Positions 18,114 through 28,354 are shown, numbered from the stretch's first letter. The stretch is 64,000 bases of DNA from Jannaschia seohaensis (GCF_900116765.1 NZ_UETC01000001.1:868001-932000), one strand, 5' to 3'. Program-made: numbers and translations. Notes: a model not told the origin generated them from the sequence alone.

Positions 18114-18838
18114 CCTTGCCTCAGATGGCGGATATCCACCCAGAACGACCAGGCCAGCGCGCCCGCCGCGGCCAGGACCAGCGCGTCGGCGGCCTCCCTC
18201 GGCAGGCCTGGGATCAGCACCGCGATCAAGACGCCGATCTGAAACACGCAGACGGCCTTGCGGCTGAACCGCTCGGGCAGGGGGCCCCTGAGCCAGGGCC
18301 AGACCTGCTGCGCGGCGCCGAACAGATAGCGCGGCAGGCCGAGCAGGAGGATGGCCGGATGGACCGCGCCGGCCAGCGCCCCATGGGCGGCCAGCGTCAG
18401 GGCGAGCGCCGCATCGACCTCCATGTCGAACCTTGCGCCGAACGCGGAGGCGAGGCCCTGCCGCCGCGCCAGCCAGCCATCCACCCCGTCCAGCGCCAGG
18501 GCGACCCCGGCCACGGCCAGCACCGCCACGCCCGCCGGAGCGTCCAGCGCGGGCACGAGACAAGCGACGAGCCCGAGGCGCCCCAGCGTGACCGCGTTCG
18601 CCCAGCCGATCCGATCATGGGGATAGCGGCGCATACCCCGCAGCGCCACCGCGACGCCCGCCATGTAGACGGCGAGGGCGATGGCCAGTCCCGCCAGCCC
18701 GGCCCCCAGGGCCGCCGCCAGCGCGGCGACGGCCGGCAGCCCCGCCGCGCCAATCCAGGCGAAGCGCGCCGTGACCGAGAGCGGAAAGGCGACGTGATTT
18801 GCCTCTTCGGCGCCTGGGGCTCTAGGGTCGTAGGTCAT
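18110..18838 (-). CDS. CDP-alcohol phosphatidyltransferase family protein
   Basis: Integral membrane enzyme of 242 residues that should transfer a phosphoalcohol from a CDP-activated donor to an alcohol acceptor. The complete CDP-AP signature D-x2-DG-x2-AR-x8-G-x3-D-x3-D is at residues 117-142 (Asp117, Asp120, Asp138, Asp142), next to several hydrophobic helices. It is longer at the N-terminus than PssA and PgsA, and a separate pssA exists at the window end, so it is not the housekeeping copy. It is first in the eight-gene block, with its end coupled to the next gene by ATGA. The start is ATG, divergent from a cytochrome b561 gene 70 bp away. Confidence 0.88.
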   Translation of the reverse strand: MTYDPRAPGAEEANHVAFPLSVTARFAWIGAAGLPAVAALAAALGAGLAGLAIALAVYMAGVAVALRGMRRYPHDRIGWANAVTLGRLGLVACLVPALDAPAGVAVLAVAGVALALDGVDGWLARRQGLASAFGARFDMEVDAALALTLAAHGALAGAVHPAILLLGLPRYLFGAAQQVWPWLRGPLPERFSRKAVCVFQIGVLIAVLIPGLPREAADALVLAAAGALAWSFWVDIRHLRQG

Positions 18839-18908
18839 GGCTGTCTCGGTGACTCGGGTTCGGCGGGATGCGGGTCAGTGGCCCTACAATGCGAGGCAGG
18901 TAGATCGG

Positions 18909-19454
18909 ATGCAGTCTCAGGCACATACATATAAGCCGGCCGCCCGGTTCCTTCACTGGTCGATGGCCCTGTTGGTGCTGGCCACGATCCCGGCGGGCGC
19001 GATTATGATTCAGGATGGTATCAGCAGGTCGCTTCAGAACACGCTTTTCATCTTTCACAAAAACGTGGGCGTGCTGCTTTTGCTCCTGATCGTGGTGCGA
19101 CTTGCCTATCGTTTACGCAATCCGCCCCCGCCGGAACCCGCGCATCTGGCCGAGTGGCAGGTCACGGTCGCGGGGGCGGTGCATTGGGCGCTCTATGGGC
19201 TGCTCTTCCTGATGCCGCTTTCGGGCTATGTGCGGGTCCGGGCCGGCGGCTTTCCGATTGAGGCGCTGGACGCGCTGGGGGTGCCGGCGCTTGTGCCGCG
19301 CTCGGACGCGCTGGCGAATTTCGCGAAGGCTACGCATTTCTGGTGCAGTTGGGCTATCGCGGCGCTGGTCGCGCTGCATATCGCCGCCGCCTTGCAACAC
19401 GCGGTCCTCAAGAAAGACGGCGTGTTCCAGAGGATGTGGCCGGGCCGAGCCTGA
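18909..19454 (+). CDS. Cytochrome b561
   Basis: Di-heme b-type membrane cytochrome of 181 residues, a CybB-type quinol oxidase component in the inner membrane. There are four membrane helices with the expected histidines: FLHWSMA (helix 1), FIFHKNVG (helix 2), AVHWALYGLLFLMPLSGY (helix 3) and LVALHIAAALQHAVLKKDG (helix 4). I chose the internal ATG giving MQSQAHTYKPAARFLHW because upstream codons lack family similarity. The 3' end overlaps the convergent EEP gene by 47 nt. Family members oxidise quinol and may limit superoxide; the precise partner here is unknown. Confidence 0.9.
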   Translation: MQSQAHTYKPAARFLHWSMALLVLATIPAGAIMIQDGISRSLQNTLFIFHKNVGVLLLLLIVVRLAYRLRNPPPPEPAHLAEWQVTVAGAVHWALYGLLFLMPLSGYVRVRAGGFPIEALDALGVPALVPRSDALANFAKATHFWCSWAIAALVALHIAAALQHAVLKKDGVFQRMWPGRA

Positions 19455-20166
19455 CGCGGGCCCGGAGCGGGCGGTGATCCGACGCCCGGCGGATGGCCGG
19501 ACCGTCGAGCACCTCCAACCTCTCGACCGCGCCCGGCGGCTCGGTCAGGACGCGGTCGAGGGGGAGCAGCGGACGCCGCGTGGGAAAGCTGGCGCGCGCC
19601 GGCCCCGCCAGGCGCCGCCCGACGATGGCGGCCGACAGCGCCAGACCGCCCCAGGGGCGCCACTCGTTGAGATCTCCGCAGAGGATGACTGGGCGCGGAT
19701 CGCTGCGGGCGATGTGCTGCCCGAGAGTGCGCATCTGCACCGCCCGCAGCCATTGCGCGAGCGAGAGATGCGTCAGGACGATGCGGAACGGCGCGCCCCC
19801 GCGCGCGGCATCGATCACGACCGCTCCGCGGGGAACACGGCCGGGCAGGTCGATCAGGCGCATCCCCTCCACCTCGATGTCCGGCGCCGCATAGGCAACG
19901 AGTCCGAGGAAGCCGTGGCTCTCATCGGTCAGCCGCCGCTCTCGCCCGGCATGGAGGTGGCGGAGACCGGTCAGCGCCTCGACCCGCCCCGGGTCCAACA
20001 CTCCGTGATGGGGCGGGGGATCCACATCCGCTTCTTGCAACAGCAAAAGGTCCGGGGGCGGCGCGCAGATCTCCCGCTCCAGCGCGGCGAAAAAGGGCGC
20101 GCAATCGCGCCGCCCGCCATTGCTGATGCCGCGATGCAGGTTCCAACTGGCCAGGGTCAGGCGCAT
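19408..20166 (-). CDS. Endonuclease/exonuclease/phosphatase family protein
   Basis: A 252-residue metal-dependent phosphoesterase of the DNase I/sphingomyelinase-like fold. Catalytic segments are in order: WNLHRG (residues 8-13), LLLQEADVD with Glu45, LTHLSLAQWLRAVQ, CGDLNEW near 167 and the C-terminal ASDHRPLRA. No signal peptide is obvious. The family includes nucleases, lipid phosphodiesterases and phosphoinositide phosphatases, so the substrate is open. The gene ends inside cytochrome b561 (convergent 47-nt overlap) and starts 105 bp from the divergent smc gene. Confidence 0.85.
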   Translation of the reverse strand: MRLTLASWNLHRGISNGGRRDCAPFFAALEREICAPPPDLLLLQEADVDPPPHHGVLDPGRVEALTGLRHLHAGRERRLTDESHGFLGLVAYAAPDIEVEGMRLIDLPGRVPRGAVVIDAARGGAPFRIVLTHLSLAQWLRAVQMRTLGQHIARSDPRPVILCGDLNEWRPWGGLALSAAIVGRRLAGPARASFPTRRPLLPLDRVLTEPPGAVERLEVLDGPAIRRASDHRPLRARVRLGPATSSGTRRLS

Positions 20167-20271
20167 CGCGGGCTCCGTGAGGGGGTGGCGCGCAGCATCC
20201 GGCAGCGGCGCGGCCGCGTCAAACGAACCGCTTGCGCTTGACCTCGCCTCGCGAGTCGCGAAAGTCGCGTC

Positions 20272-23200
20272 ATGCGGTTCACGCGCCTCCGTCTCAACGG
20301 CTTCAAGAGCTTTGTCGACCCGACCGATCTGGTGATCGCGGACGGGCTGACCGGCGTCGTGGGGCCCAATGGCTGCGGCAAGTCCAACCTGCTGGAGGCG
20401 CTGCGCTGGGTGATGGGCGAGAACCGGCCCACCGCGATGCGGGGCGGCGGGATGGAGGACGTGATCTTCGCCGGCGCGGCTTCGCGCCCCGCGCGCAACT
20501 TCGCCGAAGTGACCCTGGCGCTCGACAACACGGAGCGGACGGCGCCGGCGGCCTTCAACGATTCCGATGCGCTGGACGTGGTGCGGAGGATCACGCGGGA
20601 TGCGGGCTCGGCCTATAAGCTCAACGGCAAGGACGTTCGGGCGCGGGACGTGCAGATGCTGTTCGCCGATGCTTCGACCGGGGCGCATTCGCCGGCCTTG
20701 GTGCGGCAGGGGCAGATCAGCGAGTTGATCAACGCCAAGCCGCAGCGGCGACGGCGCGTGCTGGAAGAGGCGGCGGGGATCTCGGGCCTGTATCAGCGGC
20801 GGCACGAGGCGGAGCTGAAGCTGAACGCGACCGAAGGGAACCTGACCCGCGTCGACGACGCCGTCGAGCAACTGGCTGCGCAGCTAGCGACGCTGGCGCG
20901 GCAGGCCCGGCAGGCGGCGCGCTACCGCGAGATCGGGGCGGCCTTGCGCCGGGCCGAGGGGATGCTGCTCTGGCGGCGCTGGCGCGAGGCCGAGGAGGGG
21001 CGCGGCGCGGCCGATGGCGCGCTGCGTCAGGCGGCGACGGCCGCCGCCGGGGCCGAGCGCGCCGCTTCCGCCGCCGAGCGCGCGCGCCTCGCGGCCGAGG
21101 AAGCGGTGCCGCCGCTGCGGGAGGAGGAGGCCGTCGCCGGCGCCATCCTGCAACGGCTGGAGGTGAGCCGCGACACGCTGGCGGAGCGGGAGCGGACCGC
21201 CCGCGCCACCGTCGAGCGCCTGACCGCCGCGCTCGACCGCCTCGCCCGCGACGCGGAGCGGGAGGCGGGGCTGAACGCCGACGCCCAGGCCAATCTGGAC
21301 CGGCTGCGGGCCGAGGCCGCGGAACTGGCGGAGGCGGCGACCGGCCAGGAGGAGGCCGTGGCCGAGGCCCGCCGCGATGCCGAAGAGGCCGCCCGCGTGT
21401 TGACCGAGCGCGAGGCGGAGCTGTCGGTCCTGACCGAGGATCTCGCCCGGCTCTCGGCCCGCCATCAGTCGGTCACGCGCCTGACGGAAGAGGTGAAGAC
21501 CCGGCTGTCGAAGGCCGGCGATGCGGTGGACGCCGCCAAGCGCCAGGGCGCGGGCACCCGGGCGGCCCTGGCCGAGGCGGAGAGCGTGCAGGCGGAGATG
21601 CGCGCCGATCTGACCCGCGCCCAGGACGCCGCCGAGGCCGCCGAGGCGGCGCTGGCCGAAGCCGAGAGCGCCCGCGAGGCGGCGCAGGACCGCGAGGCCG
21701 CCGCCCGGCAGGAGCGGGCCGAGGCCGAAGGCGCGGCGGGAACGCTCAGCGCCGAGGTCTCCGCCCTGGCTCGGCTGCTGGCGCGGGACTCGGGCGACGG
21801 CGCGCCGCTGCTCGACCGGCTGACCGTCACGCCGGGCTATGAGGCGGCGCTGGGCGCGGCCTTCGGCGAGGATCTGCGGCTGGGCGAAGAAGACGGCGAA
21901 GCGGGCTGGGTCGTGCTCGCCGCCTATCCGGAGGGGCCCGACTGGCCTGCCGGGGTGGAGCCGCTGGCCGATCACGTGACCGCCCCCGCCGTCCTGGCCC
22001 GGGGCTTGTCGCGGGTCGGGGTCGTGGCGGATGGCGCGCCGTTGCAGGCCGGTCTGGCGCCGGGCCAGGTGCTGGTCTCGCGGGAGGGCGACCTGTGGCG
22101 CTGGGACGGTTTTCGCGCCTCGGCCGAGGCGGCGCCGTCGGCGGCGGCGCTGCGCCTGCAACAGGTCAACCGGCTCGCCTCGCTGCGCCAGGATCTGGAG
22201 GAGGCGGAGCAGCGGGCCGAGGGCACGCGCGCGGCTCATGAGGCGCTCGGGAAGGCCTTGGCGGTCGCCAAGCAGGCCGAGGCGGAGGCGCGTGACGCCC
22301 GCCGCACCGCCGACCGCGCCCAGACCGAGGCGGGCCGCCGCGTCACCCAGGCCGAAGGGGCGCAGGGGCTCGCCGCCTCGCGGCTGGAGGCCGCGCAGCT
22401 TGCGGTCGCCCGCCACGAGGCGGAGATGCTGGAAGCCCGCGCCGCCCTGGGCGAGGCGGAGGCCGCGCGCCGCGACCTCGCCCCGCTGGACCGGGCGCGG
22501 GCGGCCTTGGAAACCATCCGCACGACCGTCGAGGCCGCCCGGATGGCGATGATGGCCCGCCGGGCTCAGGCCGACGAGCTGGTGCGGGACGTCGCCGCGC
22601 GGGAAAAGCGCCGCGCGGCGGTCGACAAGGAATTGGCGAGCTGGAGCAGCCGGTTGGACGGCGCGGGTGCGCAGATGGCGGAGATCGCTCGGCGGCGCGA
22701 GGCGGCAGAGGCGGAGCTGGGCGCGGCCGCCTCCTTTCCGGCCGAGCTGGCGCAGCAGCGGGAGGATCTGGCGCGCGAGATCGACAAGGCCGAGGCGCGA
22801 CGCCGCAAGGCGGCCGATGCGCTGGCCGAGGGCGAAGGCGCGTCGCGGGCCGCCACCGCCGCCGCCCGCGACGCGGACCGGGCGGCCGGCGAGGCGCGCG
22901 AGGCTCGCGCCCGCGCCGAGGCCCGGCTGGACGCCGCGCGCGAGGCGGTCGAGGCGGCCGAGGCCCGGATCATGGAGGCGTTGGAGACCACGCCCGCGGC
23001 GCTGCTCAAGACGCTCGATGCCGACCCCGAGACCATCCCCGCCGCCGAGCCGTTGGAGACCGAGATCGCCCGCCTGCGCCGCCAGCGCGACGCGCTGGGC
23101 GCCGTGAACCTGCGCGCCGAGGAGGACGCCCGCGAGGTACAGGCCGAGCACGACCTCCTGGTCGCCGAAAAGGCCGATCTGGAGGCCGCCGTGGCCGAGC

Positions 23201-23715
23201 TGCGGACTGGCATCGCCTCGCTGAACCGCGAGGGGCGGCAGCGCCTGCTGGATGCGTTCGAGACCGTGAACACCAATTTCGCCATGCTCTTCACGCATCT
23301 GTTCCAGGGCGGCGAGGCGCGGCTGGAACTGGTCGAGAGCGACGACCCGCTCGAAGCCGGCCTGGAGATCCTGTGCCAGCCGCCTGGCAAGAAGCTGAGC
23401 ACACTCAGTCTTCTGTCGGGGGGCGAGCAGACGCTGACGGCGCTAGCGCTGATCTTTGCCGTCTTCCTGGCCAATCCCGCGCCGATCTGCGTGCTGGACG
23501 AGGTCGATGCACCGCTGGACGACGCGAACGTCACCCGCTTCTGCGACATGCTGGACGAGATGACCCGGCGGACCGAGACGCGGTTCCTGATCATCACGCA
23601 TCATGCCGTGACGATGGCGCGGATGGACCGGCTGTTCGGGGTGACCATGGTCGAACAGGGGGTCTCGCAGCTGGTCTCCGTCGATCTCAACGTGGCGGAG
23701 GCGATGGTCGCATGA
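20272..23715 (+). CDS. smc: Chromosome partition protein SMC
   Basis: Condensin ATPase that organises and segregates the chromosome with ScpA/ScpB. It has 1147 residues, the usual length. Head N-domain with Walker A GPNGCGKSN at 31-39; long Ala/Arg/Glu coiled coils at about 165-490 and 640-930; hinge at about 490-620 (RLTVTPGYEAALGAAFG and the AGWVVLAAYPEGPDWPAG stretch). The head C-domain has signature LLSGGEQTLTALAL and Walker B PICVLDEVDAPLDDANV. The alanine/arginine-rich coiled coil makes long spurious frames on both strands. ATG start follows the EEP gene divergently; a transglutaminase-like gene begins 40 bp downstream. Confidence 0.96.
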   Translation: MRFTRLRLNGFKSFVDPTDLVIADGLTGVVGPNGCGKSNLLEALRWVMGENRPTAMRGGGMEDVIFAGAASRPARNFAEVTLALDNTERTAPAAFNDSDALDVVRRITRDAGSAYKLNGKDVRARDVQMLFADASTGAHSPALVRQGQISELINAKPQRRRRVLEEAAGISGLYQRRHEAELKLNATEGNLTRVDDAVEQLAAQLATLARQARQAARYREIGAALRRAEGMLLWRRWREAEEGRGAADGALRQAATAAAGAERAASAAERARLAAEEAVPPLREEEAVAGAILQRLEVSRDTLAERERTARATVERLTAALDRLARDAEREAGLNADAQANLDRLRAEAAELAEAATGQEEAVAEARRDAEEAARVLTEREAELSVLTEDLARLSARHQSVTRLTEEVKTRLSKAGDAVDAAKRQGAGTRAALAEAESVQAEMRADLTRAQDAAEAAEAALAEAESAREAAQDREAAARQERAEAEGAAGTLSAEVSALARLLARDSGDGAPLLDRLTVTPGYEAALGAAFGEDLRLGEEDGEAGWVVLAAYPEGPDWPAGVEPLADHVTAPAVLARGLSRVGVVADGAPLQAGLAPGQVLVSREGDLWRWDGFRASAEAAPSAAALRLQQVNRLASLRQDLEEAEQRAEGTRAAHEALGKALAVAKQAEAEARDARRTADRAQTEAGRRVTQAEGAQGLAASRLEAAQLAVARHEAEMLEARAALGEAEAARRDLAPLDRARAALETIRTTVEAARMAMMARRAQADELVRDVAAREKRRAAVDKELASWSSRLDGAGAQMAEIARRREAAEAELGAAASFPAELAQQREDLAREIDKAEARRRKAADALAEGEGASRAATAAARDADRAAGEAREARARAEARLDAAREAVEAAEARIMEALETTPAALLKTLDADPETIPAAEPLETEIARLRRQRDALGAVNLRAEEDAREVQAEHDLLVAEKADLEAAVAELRTGIASLNREGRQRLLDAFETVNTNFAMLFTHLFQGGEARLELVESDDPLEAGLEILCQPPGKKLSTLSLLSGGEQTLTALALIFAVFLANPAPICVLDEVDAPLDDANVTRFCDMLDEMTRRTETRFLIITHHAVTMARMDRLFGVTMVEQGVSQLVSVDLNVAEAMVA

Positions 23716-23755
23716 CGGCGGACGGAACCGGACCGGCGCGCGGACGTCTCTGCCG

Positions 23756-24532
23756 ATGACCGTCGAGATCGAAACCAAGCTGTCTTACCGGCTCGACGCG
23801 CCCTCAGACCTGCTGTTGCAGATCGAGGTGGCGCGGATCTCCGGGCAGACCGTGTTGAAGGATGCGCTGTTCACGACGCCGGTTGAGGATTTTTCTCGAA
23901 TTCCGGCCGACGCGGCGCTCGGCACGCGCGCCTGGATGCGGGCGGAAGGGCTGCTGGAGCTGACCTATACCGCGACGGTGGACGTGGACCGACCCGATCC
24001 CGATCTCGCGACGCTGCCGGGGGCCGCGCCGCGGACGCTGACCGGGGAGGCGACGCCTTTCGTGATGCCGTCGCGCTACTGCCCCTCGGACGAGTTTCAG
24101 GCCTTCGTCGCGGCGGAGTTCGAGGGCTTGGCTGGCGGGGCCCTCATCGCCGCGCTGCGGGACTGGATCGAGGAGCATTTCTCCTATGTGCCGGGGTCGA
24201 GCGGGCCGGATACTTCGGCGCGGGACACGTTCGTGCAGCGCCGGGGCGTCTGCCGGGACTATGCCCATGTGCTCATCGCGCTGGCCCGGGCGGGCGGCGT
24301 GCCCGCGCGGATGGCGAGCGTCTATGCGCCCCCGGTCGACCCGCCCGATTTCCATGCGGTGGCGGAAGTCTGGCTGGACGGGGCGTGGCATCTGGTGGAC
24401 CCGTCCGGCATGGCGAAACCCTCTGAGATGGCGGTGATTGGGGTCGGGCGCGATGCGGCGGACGTGTCTTTCCTGACGGTCTTCGGGCGCGCCGAGCTGT
24501 GGATGCAGACGGTGCGCTGCATGGCGGTCTGA
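23756..24532 (+). CDS. Transglutaminase-like cysteine protease-fold protein
   Basis: A 258-residue protein of the bacterial transglutaminase-like superfamily. The catalytic triad is readable as Cys166 (RRGVCRDYAH), His200 (DFHAVAEVWL) and Asp215 (LVDPSG). An N-terminal beta-rich domain (residues 1-110) precedes it. There is no signal peptide, so it probably acts in the cytoplasm. Members of this group are putative amidases or proteases and many are uncharacterised. It follows smc by 40 bp on the same strand and may be co-transcribed, but a functional link to SMC is not known. Confidence 0.88.
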   Translation: MTVEIETKLSYRLDAPSDLLLQIEVARISGQTVLKDALFTTPVEDFSRIPADAALGTRAWMRAEGLLELTYTATVDVDRPDPDLATLPGAAPRTLTGEATPFVMPSRYCPSDEFQAFVAAEFEGLAGGALIAALRDWIEEHFSYVPGSSGPDTSARDTFVQRRGVCRDYAHVLIALARAGGVPARMASVYAPPVDPPDFHAVAEVWLDGAWHLVDPSGMAKPSEMAVIGVGRDAADVSFLTVFGRAELWMQTVRCMAV

Positions 24533-25052
24533 GGGGCGCTCATCCGCCCTGCCGGGCGTCTTCGCCCCAGGGTCGGTGCGCGTCGAGCCGGGCGCGGGGC
24601 GGAATGGAATCCGCAGGCATGCCGGGCCGCCGCGGCCCTGGTGGAGGGTCCGCGCGGCCCTCATCGCGTCGGTCGTGCCGAAGCGCGGATTGCGCGTCGT
24701 CAAGCCATCGGCGCGCCCGGCCGCGAGCGGGCGATCGGTGTCGAGACCCGAGAGCGACCCGTCGGGCGTGAGCGGCAGACGCCGCCGTTACGCGGCCAGG
24801 TGCCGATATCGCGCGCCGCCGCAGGTCTGGGCGGCGACGGGGCTCGCAACGACGGTGATACGACGGGTCAGAGCGCGCGATTGGGGGGCGGTCACGGGGC
24901 GCGGGAGGCACCCGCGCTCGTCCCAGATGGAAGAAAGGCGCAAGCAACGTCCTTGAGCTCTCTCTTCCAAGCTCTCCCGGCACGCTCGACGCCCCGGGTC
25001 TTCCCTAGCGGAAGTCCGGGAAAGGCTCATGAGCGAAGAGCCTCCGGCCCGG
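24533..25052. other. 520-bp gap without a supportable gene
   Basis: Lies between the transglutaminase-like gene and the convergent mtlK. Frames of 80-150 codons exist on both strands, but they are arginine/proline-rich, lack a plausible ribosome-binding site or any family motif, and overlap one another. It could be decayed sequence or a 3'-UTR region. Nothing firmer can be said. Confidence 0.5.
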
Positions 25053-26546
25053 TCAGCCGTCCAGATAGGCGCGAAGCGCGCCGCGGACCCCGACCGTGTC
25101 GATCCGCGCCATCTGCGCGGCGAAGGCCTCGGCGAAGCGAGGCGCATCCGCAAGATCGCCGTAGATGCCGCGCTGGGAGAGCCATGCGCCGGGATCGTCT
25201 ACTGCCGCTTGGGCCGCCACGGTGAGCGTATCCCAGTTCGGATCGTTCGGGGCGATCTCGGACCCGTCCTCGCGCTTGCCCAGACACATTCGGGCCCACA
25301 TCGCGTCGGCCAGCGCCAAGCCATCGATCGGCGTTCCCGCCGCGAGCCCGTCCCGCAGGGAGCCATGAAGCTGGCTCGCGCGTTTCGACGAGCCGTCGAA
25401 GGCCACGCGGCGCGTCGTGTCGACGATGCGCGGGTTCGAGAAACGCCGGTCGATCAGGTCCACATATTCCAGCGGCGTCATGCCGGGCACCGGGTGGACA
25501 TGCGGCACGATCTCGGTCGACGCGACCTTGCGGAAGAACGCGCCGATTTCCGGGTCGGACATGCAGTCGGAGATCGTCCGGACCGACAGCAACTCACCCG
25601 GGTTCCCGATAAGCTGGTGGCCGCCATTGAGGATGCGCAGCTTCATGGTTTCGTAGTCATGCACGAGATCGGTGATCGTGACCCCCACCTCTTCCCAGGG
25701 CGGGCGCCCCGCGCAGAACTTGTCCTCGATTACCCACTGTCGGAAGTTCTCATGGGTCACAGGGGCCGCATCCCCGACCCCGATGGAGCGGACGAGTTCA
25801 CGCTCCGCGTCACCGGTGGCCGGGACGATGCAATCGACCATCGCATTGGGGAAGCTGCAGCTTTCGTCGATCCAACTGGCAAGATCCGGGTCGGAGAGCC
25901 GCGCGAGGCCGACCACGGTCTGGCGCATCACGTCGCCGTTGCCCTGGAGGTTGTCGCAGCATTGCAGGGTGAAAGGGCCCGTGCCGTCCGCCCGGCGCTG
26001 CCGAAGCGCGGCGACGATCGCGCCAAACGCGGTCCGGGGCCGGTCGGGATTGGTCGCATCGTGCACGATGTCAGGATGCTGCACGTCGAATGCGTTGGTG
26101 CCGGTATTGAGGTAGTAGCCGCCTTCGGTAACGGTCATCGACACGATCCGGATCGCCGGATCGGCCATCTGCTCGATGAGGGCGCCGTTGCCCTCCTCAA
26201 TCGGCACGTAGCCGATCATCGATCCCACGACCTCGGTGGCGCTGCCGGCCGGATCGAGCTCGATCAGAGTCGTGAGATAGTCCTGCGCGGCCAGCCGGTC
26301 CCGCATGGCGGCATCGGCGGGACGCACCCCGGCGCCAATGATCGCCCAGTCGAGAGCAAGGCCCTGCTGCATCAGCCGATGCAAATACCATGCCTGGTGG
26401 GCGCGATGGAAATTCCCGAGGCCGATATGCACGATCCCCGGCGTCAGCGCGGACCGGTCATATCGCGGCACCTCGACAGAAGACGGCAGGTCTCTCAGCG
26501 TCGCCTGCCGCAATGGCACTGCATTTTCAGACTTCAGCTCATCCAT
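25053..26546 (-). CDS. mtlK: Mannitol 2-dehydrogenase-family protein
   Basis: NAD-dependent long-chain polyol dehydrogenase oxidising mannitol (or D-arabinitol) to the ketose, cytoplasmic. The 497 residues match the family. The Rossmann entry IVHIGLGNFHRAHQAWY lies near residues 38-54, and the catalytic K-x4-N-x2-H core (MKLRILNGGHQLIGNPGE) near 300. It is the last gene of the smo operon, overlapping smoS by 13 nt. The order smoE-F-G-K-S-mtlK equals that of the Rhodobacter sphaeroides polyol operon, from which the symbol is taken. The polyol range cannot be read from sequence alone. Confidence 0.93.
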   Translation of the reverse strand: MDELKSENAVPLRQATLRDLPSSVEVPRYDRSALTPGIVHIGLGNFHRAHQAWYLHRLMQQGLALDWAIIGAGVRPADAAMRDRLAAQDYLTTLIELDPAGSATEVVGSMIGYVPIEEGNGALIEQMADPAIRIVSMTVTEGGYYLNTGTNAFDVQHPDIVHDATNPDRPRTAFGAIVAALRQRRADGTGPFTLQCCDNLQGNGDVMRQTVVGLARLSDPDLASWIDESCSFPNAMVDCIVPATGDAERELVRSIGVGDAAPVTHENFRQWVIEDKFCAGRPPWEEVGVTITDLVHDYETMKLRILNGGHQLIGNPGELLSVRTISDCMSDPEIGAFFRKVASTEIVPHVHPVPGMTPLEYVDLIDRRFSNPRIVDTTRRVAFDGSSKRASQLHGSLRDGLAAGTPIDGLALADAMWARMCLGKREDGSEIAPNDPNWDTLTVAAQAAVDDPGAWLSQRGIYGDLADAPRFAEAFAAQMARIDTVGVRGALRAYLDG

Positions 26547-27306
26547 TGTCCGCCATCCACGTTGTAGGTTTGTGCCACGATGTATTCGGCCTCGTCGGAG
26601 GCGAGAAATACGGCCATGCCGGTCAGGTCCTCGGCCCGGCCCATGCGGCCATAGGGCACGGCGTCACCGACTTCCTTCTTTTTCTGACCGGGCGCCTTGC
26701 CTTCGTATTTCGCGAAGAAGGCATCGACGCCGTCCCAGTGCTCGCCATCGACCACCCCCGGCGAGATCGCGTTCACGTTGATCCCGTGCTGGATCAGGTT
26801 CAGCCCAGCCGACTGCGTCAAGCTGATGACCGCCGCCTTGGTCGCACAATAGACCGCAACGAGAGGTTCGCCCCGGCGACCGGCCTGGCTCGCCATGTTG
26901 ATTATGCGCCCGCCCTTGCCGCGGGCGATCATGTGCCGCGCGACGGCCTGTAGGGTGAAGAGTGTGCCGCCCACGTTGATGTCGAAGACACGCTGATAAT
27001 CGGCGCGCTCGATCTCGACGATGGGCGCGGCGGTGAAGAGCGCGGCGTTGTTGATGAGGATGTCGATCCCGCCGAAGGCGTCGGCGGTCGCCGCGACCGC
27101 CCGGTCGATGCTGGCCTGGTCGGTCACGTCCATTTCGACGGCAAGCGCGCCCACACCCAACTCTTCGGCCGTTTCCCGGGCGCGGGCGATGTCGATGTCG
27201 CCGATCGCGACCCGCGCGCCTTCCCGGAGGTAGGCCTCCGCGAAGGCGCGGCCGATCCCCCGGGCGGCGCCGGTGATCAGTGCGCCCTTGCCGTCGAGGC
27301 GTCCCG

Positions 27307-27310
<4 letters not shown>
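26534..27310 (-). CDS. smoS: Sorbitol/galactitol dehydrogenase, SDR family
   Basis: Short-chain dehydrogenase of 258 residues converting polyols such as sorbitol or galactitol to ketoses with NAD. Cofactor loop TGAARGIG is at 13-20, NNAA at 87-90, and the catalytic Ser141, Tyr154 and Lys158 (YCATK) are present. The length and the C-terminal ending VDGGQWMS fit the SmoS branch. The ATG overlaps the end of smoK by 4 nt; the 3' end overlaps mtlK. Its position between the transporter ATPase and mtlK supports a role in oxidising the imported polyol. Confidence 0.93.
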
Positions 27311-28314
<1,004 letters not shown>

Positions 28315-28315
28315 C

Positions 28316-28354
28316 TCAGGCGCCTCCGATGAAGATAAGGGGATTACGGCTCAT
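28316..28354 (-). CDS. 12-residue bridging mini-ORF between smoG and smoK
   Basis: ATG overlaps the smoG stop as ATGA, and the stop lies 1 bp before the smoK ATG. It encodes [12 protein letters not shown] and carries the GGAGG used by smoK. Its likely role is to keep ribosomes running from smoG to smoK (translational coupling) rather than to make a functional peptide. Whether it is translated is unknown. Confidence 0.4.
   Translation of the reverse strand: MSRNPLIFIGGA

Noticed and set aside
14561-18838. Reading the transporter as a thiamine-precursor importer
   Set aside because: The binding protein is NMT1/THI5-like, but no TPP riboswitch or thiamine gene lies nearby, so the ligand is left open.
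20884-23298. 804-codon minus-strand frame inside smc
   Set aside because: Antisense of the SMC coiled coil; leucine/glycine/arginine-rich with no motif.
24576-24956. 126-codon frame in the gap after the transglutaminase-like gene
   Set aside because: Arginine/proline-rich, no ribosome site, overlaps frames on the other strand; no family signal.
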